Shown here: positions 36,503 through 38,722 of the stretch, in pieces
Numbering within the stretch: position 1 is the stretch's first letter
Layout: each line of letters starts with the position of its first letter
Source of the DNA: SCTG01 sp036005325
Lineage (GTDB): Bacteria > Nitrospirota > Nitrospiria > Nitrospirales > NS-4
DNA: 38,722 nt
Direction of reading: 5' to 3'
NCBI GenBank assembly: GCA_036005325.1
Contig: DASYQR010000159.1
Span: 1-38,722 of the forward strand
Position numbers and translations under genes: made by a program
Notes under the pieces: model-generated
Told to the model about the DNA's origin: nothing
Database searches by the model: none
Seen by the model: only the letters and a program-made list of their open reading frames with translations

Positions 36503-38269
36503 TTAGGCCGTCGCGACCGGGTGCGCCTTTGCGCGGGCGATAAACAACAGCCCGTCCGCCATCGAGTAATTGAACGGCAACTCGCACACGACTTCGCTGA
36601 TCTTCTCATACACGCGCTGATAGACCCGCTCCGCCTCGTCGGGCGTCATCCCGTCCGTCACCTCGTAGAAATAGCCGAGGCTGAGGTCCTCCGCCGCCGG
36701 CCGCATGATGCGCCGGATCCCGTAGCCGGCCGGGTCGCTCATGATGGGAGCCTCTTTTTCCAGGTCGAAGAGACACGGCTGGCAGGAGAACCCGTACGAC
36801 GAGTTCAGCCTGGTATGACCGACGATAAACTCCGCCGTCTCCATGGCCTCGGCTTCTGTCTCGGTGGGAAACCCGATCAGGACATAACAGTGCACCGCGA
36901 TGTCGAGGGCGAGACAGTCATCCACAATCCGGTTCACGTGCTCGCGCTTGATCCCTTTCTTCATGAAATCCATCACCCGCTGGTTGTAGGATTCCAACCC
37001 GAACACGATCTTCAAGCAGCCAGCATCCCGCATCAGCTTGAGAAGATCCCGCGTCAGGTTCTTCTCAAAGCGCATCTCGCAGGTCCACTGGGCGTTCACG
37101 CCGGCGTTGATAAGCTGGGCGCACAGACGCTTGGTCGGTGAGAGCGCAAAGCACTCGTCGGTAAAGAAAAAGAAGGGCGTCTGGTATTTGTCCATGAGCA
37201 GTTTGACGTCCTCCGCCACCTTCTCCGGCGACCGCTGCCGGAAGTTCTGGTGGTCCAGCGTCAAGGCACAGAACGCGCAGTCCTTGTAGTAGCACCCGCG
37301 GGAGAACTGAATGGGTAGGACCGACTGCGGCGCGAGGTACTGGCGGAACGGGAACCCATCGAAGTTCGGCGCGGCCAGTGCATTGATATTCTCCGAAAAG
37401 AACGGCTGGTTGACGATCGTTTTGCCGTTCTGCCGGTAGATGAGGTTTGGCACCTTGCTGTAGTCGCGCTTCCCCTCCAGCTGATGGATCAGCTCCAGCA
37501 AGGCGGTTTCTCCCTCAAACACCACGAAATCATCGGCGAACTGGAACATCGCATCGGCCCGCCGCAGATTGTCCACCAGCCTGGTGAAGATGCTGCCGCC
37601 GACCGTCAGGTGCAGATCGGGATTCGCCTGCTTGATCAATCGGCAGAGGGTCAGGCCCGGCAGGATCTGTGATGTCGCAGTGATCGAGACGCCGACGAGG
37701 TCGGGGGCCTGTTGCAGAATGTCCGGCACCAATTTGTCCCGGAAGATTTCCAGATAGGGATTTTCCTGTTCGTCGGCGACTGCCTTCAGGATTTCTTTCG
37801 ATGAATAGATGGAATACCGCCACTGATTGTCCACCACCGAAATGCGTGTCGGAAAATACAGCGTCGAGATGAAGGCCAGCCACCGATCGATGAGGAAGAG
37901 GCTCTCCCGATACTGCTCCAAATCGTAAAACCGCTCGGACCGCAAGGTTCGCTTAGCCTCTTCGACCTGGTCGTAGAGCGGCGGGAACCAGTCGAGGGCT
38001 TCCCTCATACGGGCCAGGTGCTCCTGGCTGGCATGGCCGGTTTCCCCCTGTGTACCCGTCCGCTCTAGAGTCCTGACCTTGTCCTGCATTCGTTCGTAGG
38101 TCTCAAGCCCGACCGACTGGGTCAAAAAACCGTCGAGGACCTCAATGCCGAGGTCCCGCTGCACCACGTCGGTGACGCCCTCTTGTTTGAGGAAGCCCGT
38201 CAACGACGGCAGACTCAGGTACGGCTGGGAAGGATGCCATGTCGGGGGAAACAATAAAACCGTTTTCAT
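36503..38269 (-). CDS. Radical SAM protein with B12-binding-like N-terminal domain
   Basis: This 588-residue protein begins with a Rossmann-like domain of the B12-binding type (MKTVLLFPPTWHPSQPYLSLPSLTG, later APDLVGVSITATSQI and LTVGGSIFT), though the DxHxxG cobalamin loop is not evident. The radical SAM core has RGCYYKDCAFC, cysteines at 326, 331 and 334, a CX4CX2C spacing instead of the usual CX3CX2C. It continues with FFTDECFALS and VFGLESYNQRVMDFMKKGI, typical of the family. Such enzymes methylate or rearrange unactivated carbons in lipids, cofactors or peptides; the substrate here is unknown. It is the promoter-proximal gene of the unit down to 28917. Confidence 0.88.
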   Translation of the reverse strand: MKTVLLFPPTWHPSQPYLSLPSLTGFLKQEGVTDVVQRDLGIEVLDGFLTQSVGLETYERMQDKVRTLERTGTQGETGHASQEHLARMREALDWFPPLYDQVEEAKRTLRSERFYDLEQYRESLFLIDRWLAFISTLYFPTRISVVDNQWRYSIYSSKEILKAVADEQENPYLEIFRDKLVPDILQQAPDLVGVSITATSQILPGLTLCRLIKQANPDLHLTVGGSIFTRLVDNLRRADAMFQFADDFVVFEGETALLELIHQLEGKRDYSKVPNLIYRQNGKTIVNQPFFSENINALAAPNFDGFPFRQYLAPQSVLPIQFSRGCYYKDCAFCALTLDHQNFRQRSPEKVAEDVKLLMDKYQTPFFFFTDECFALSPTKRLCAQLINAGVNAQWTCEMRFEKNLTRDLLKLMRDAGCLKIVFGLESYNQRVMDFMKKGIKREHVNRIVDDCLALDIAVHCYVLIGFPTETEAEAMETAEFIVGHTRLNSSYGFSCQPCLFDLEKEAPIMSDPAGYGIRRIMRPAAEDLSLGYFYEVTDGMTPDEAERVYQRVYEKISEVVCELPFNYSMADGLLFIARAKAHPVATA

Positions 38270-38322
38270 TTAACGCGCCTCGCTAGCGCAAACTATTGCA
38301 AAATAAGAAAGCACAGGCACAT

Positions 38323-38348
38323 CCGGAAGACCTCGTTCCTCCTTCCGG
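38323..38348 (-). promoter_or_regulatory. Hairpin in the leader of the radical SAM operon
   Basis: CCGGAAG (38323-38329) and CTTCCGG (38342-38348) form a 7-bp stem in the predicted leader, whose loop contains an AGGAGG-like sequence on the minus strand. It is a possible RNA control element or only a stem. Confidence 0.4.
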
Positions 38349-38358
38349 CCCTAGGGGT

Positions 38359-38388
38359 TTTATACACCCAGCATGTGAGGAAATGCAA
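38359..38388 (-). promoter_or_regulatory. Putative sigma70 promoter for the nine-gene redox unit
   Basis: On the minus strand TTGCAT (38388-38383) and TATAAA (38364-38359) have 18 bp spacing. The start is near 38352, giving a leader of about 80 bases before ATG 38269. Confidence 0.5.
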
Positions 38389-38426
38389 CTGCCACACACG
38401 CCCCCCAAACGGGTATAACAGGGCAT

Positions 38427-38468
38427 AAAAAAACCCCGGGGAGAGGCGACCCTCCACCCCCGGGGTTT
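38427..38468 (-). terminator. Rho-independent terminator after the NxrC-like gene
   Basis: AAACCCCGGGG (38431-38441) and CCCCGGGGTTT (38458-38468) pair over 11 bp with a 16-base loop. On the minus strand the stem is followed by a run of T (complement of A at 38427-38433), so it ends the gene at 38486. Confidence 0.85.
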
Positions 38469-38485
38469 CTTCTGAGCCATTTACC

Positions 38486-38722
38486 TTACGGGATCTGCAG
38501 AGTGAACCAGGTGGAAATCCCCTTCATACCGTCGCGCTCGACGTTCTGACCGTCCCACACAGCGAAGGCCACCGGAACCGCAGCTCCAGCCTTGAACTGC
38601 ACATCGTTAGGATCCGATGTCGTCAACCCCCGCTTGTACACGACGCGCCACGTGGGGCCCGTGCAGCAGCCGCCCTTGATCGAACCCGCAGCCTCCCAGA
38701 GGCCGTTCCCCACGACATCCTG
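38486..38722 (-). CDS. Second NxrC-like haem-b-binding protein, C-terminal part (cut by window edge)
   Basis: The last 78 residues of a protein enter from the right edge (QDVVGNGLWEAAGS...). WRVVYKRGLTTSDPNDVQF and VAFAVWDGQNVERDGMKGISTWFTLQIP match the C-terminal beta-strands of type II DMSO-reductase gamma subunits and align with the end of the protein at 32030-32860. An extra segment with GGCCTG lies before the WRVVYKR strand, a vicinal cysteine pair absent from the paralogue. The N-terminus, including any signal peptide and Met ligand, is outside. A strong terminator follows, so it is the last gene of an upstream transcription unit, possibly an nxr-type operon (inference). Confidence 0.82.
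   Translation of the reverse strand, partial: QDVVGNGLWEAAGSIKGGCCTGPTWRVVYKRGLTTSDPNDVQFKAGAAVPVAFAVWDGQNVERDGMKGISTWFTLQIP

Noticed and set aside
38283..38480. 65-codon open frame upstream of the radical SAM gene
   Set aside because: Its start lies in the terminator stem and its composition is not protein-like; the region is promoter, leader and terminator.

Overview
The window reads as chromosomal DNA of a Nitrospira-like nitrite oxidiser or close relative in Nitrospirota. This is inferred from gene content and was not searched. The pointers are two proteins with the haem-b fold of type II DMSO-reductase gamma subunits (NxrC-like), three related five-haem c-type cytochromes, a K+-independent H+-pyrophosphatase, a Pup protein with a GGE tail, and dense GC-rich gene packing. 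No rRNA, tRNA, CRISPR array, prophage or insertion sequence was recognised.

Layout. 1-3593 (minus) is a tight four-gene unit: HDAC-family deacetylase, five-haem cytochrome, two-domain sulfurtransferase and an ATP-dependent DNA ligase cut by the window edge. At 3594-3658 it diverges from a small TPR gene. That gene meets a FixC-like flavoprotein head-on at a 62-bp inverted-repeat element that supplies both stop codons. 4028-8127 (minus) holds the FixC-like protein, an exported flavodoxin, two small proteins and an AMP-forming acyl-CoA ligase. 8228-9638 holds a DUF192 protein and a convergent double-receiver regulator.

9639-18020 is the most unusual part. An operon with ATGA overlaps encodes (i) a fusion of PilZ, LuxD-like hydrolase and SAM methyltransferase, (ii) a histidine kinase with an apparently duplicated 7TM sensor and (iii) an NtrC-type sigma54 activator. 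A receiver/HD-GYP-like gene follows. Good sigma54 promoter matches lie upstream of the fusion gene (10012-10027) and of the HD-GYP gene (16912-16927). A recurring 16-bp motif lies further upstream of both, as expected if the encoded activator drives its own locus.

18035-24977 (minus) is housekeeping: rel and recJ, then pup overlapping a gene for a secreted protein of unknown function, then hppA. 25250-28837 (plus) holds a DUF3015 protein with its own promoter and terminator, a DUF4105/Lnb-N outer-envelope-type protein, an alpha/beta hydrolase and a small unknown gene.

28917-38269 (minus) looks like one nine-gene transcription unit. In transcription order it encodes a B12-type radical SAM protein, a polytopic membrane protein, a TPR protein, TatA, an NHL-repeat protein, an NxrC-like haem-b protein, a PDZ protein and two five-haem cytochromes. 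The combination suggests assembly of, and electron transfer through, a Tat-exported periplasmic redox complex. The right edge carries the C-terminus of a second NxrC-like protein, followed by a strong terminator.
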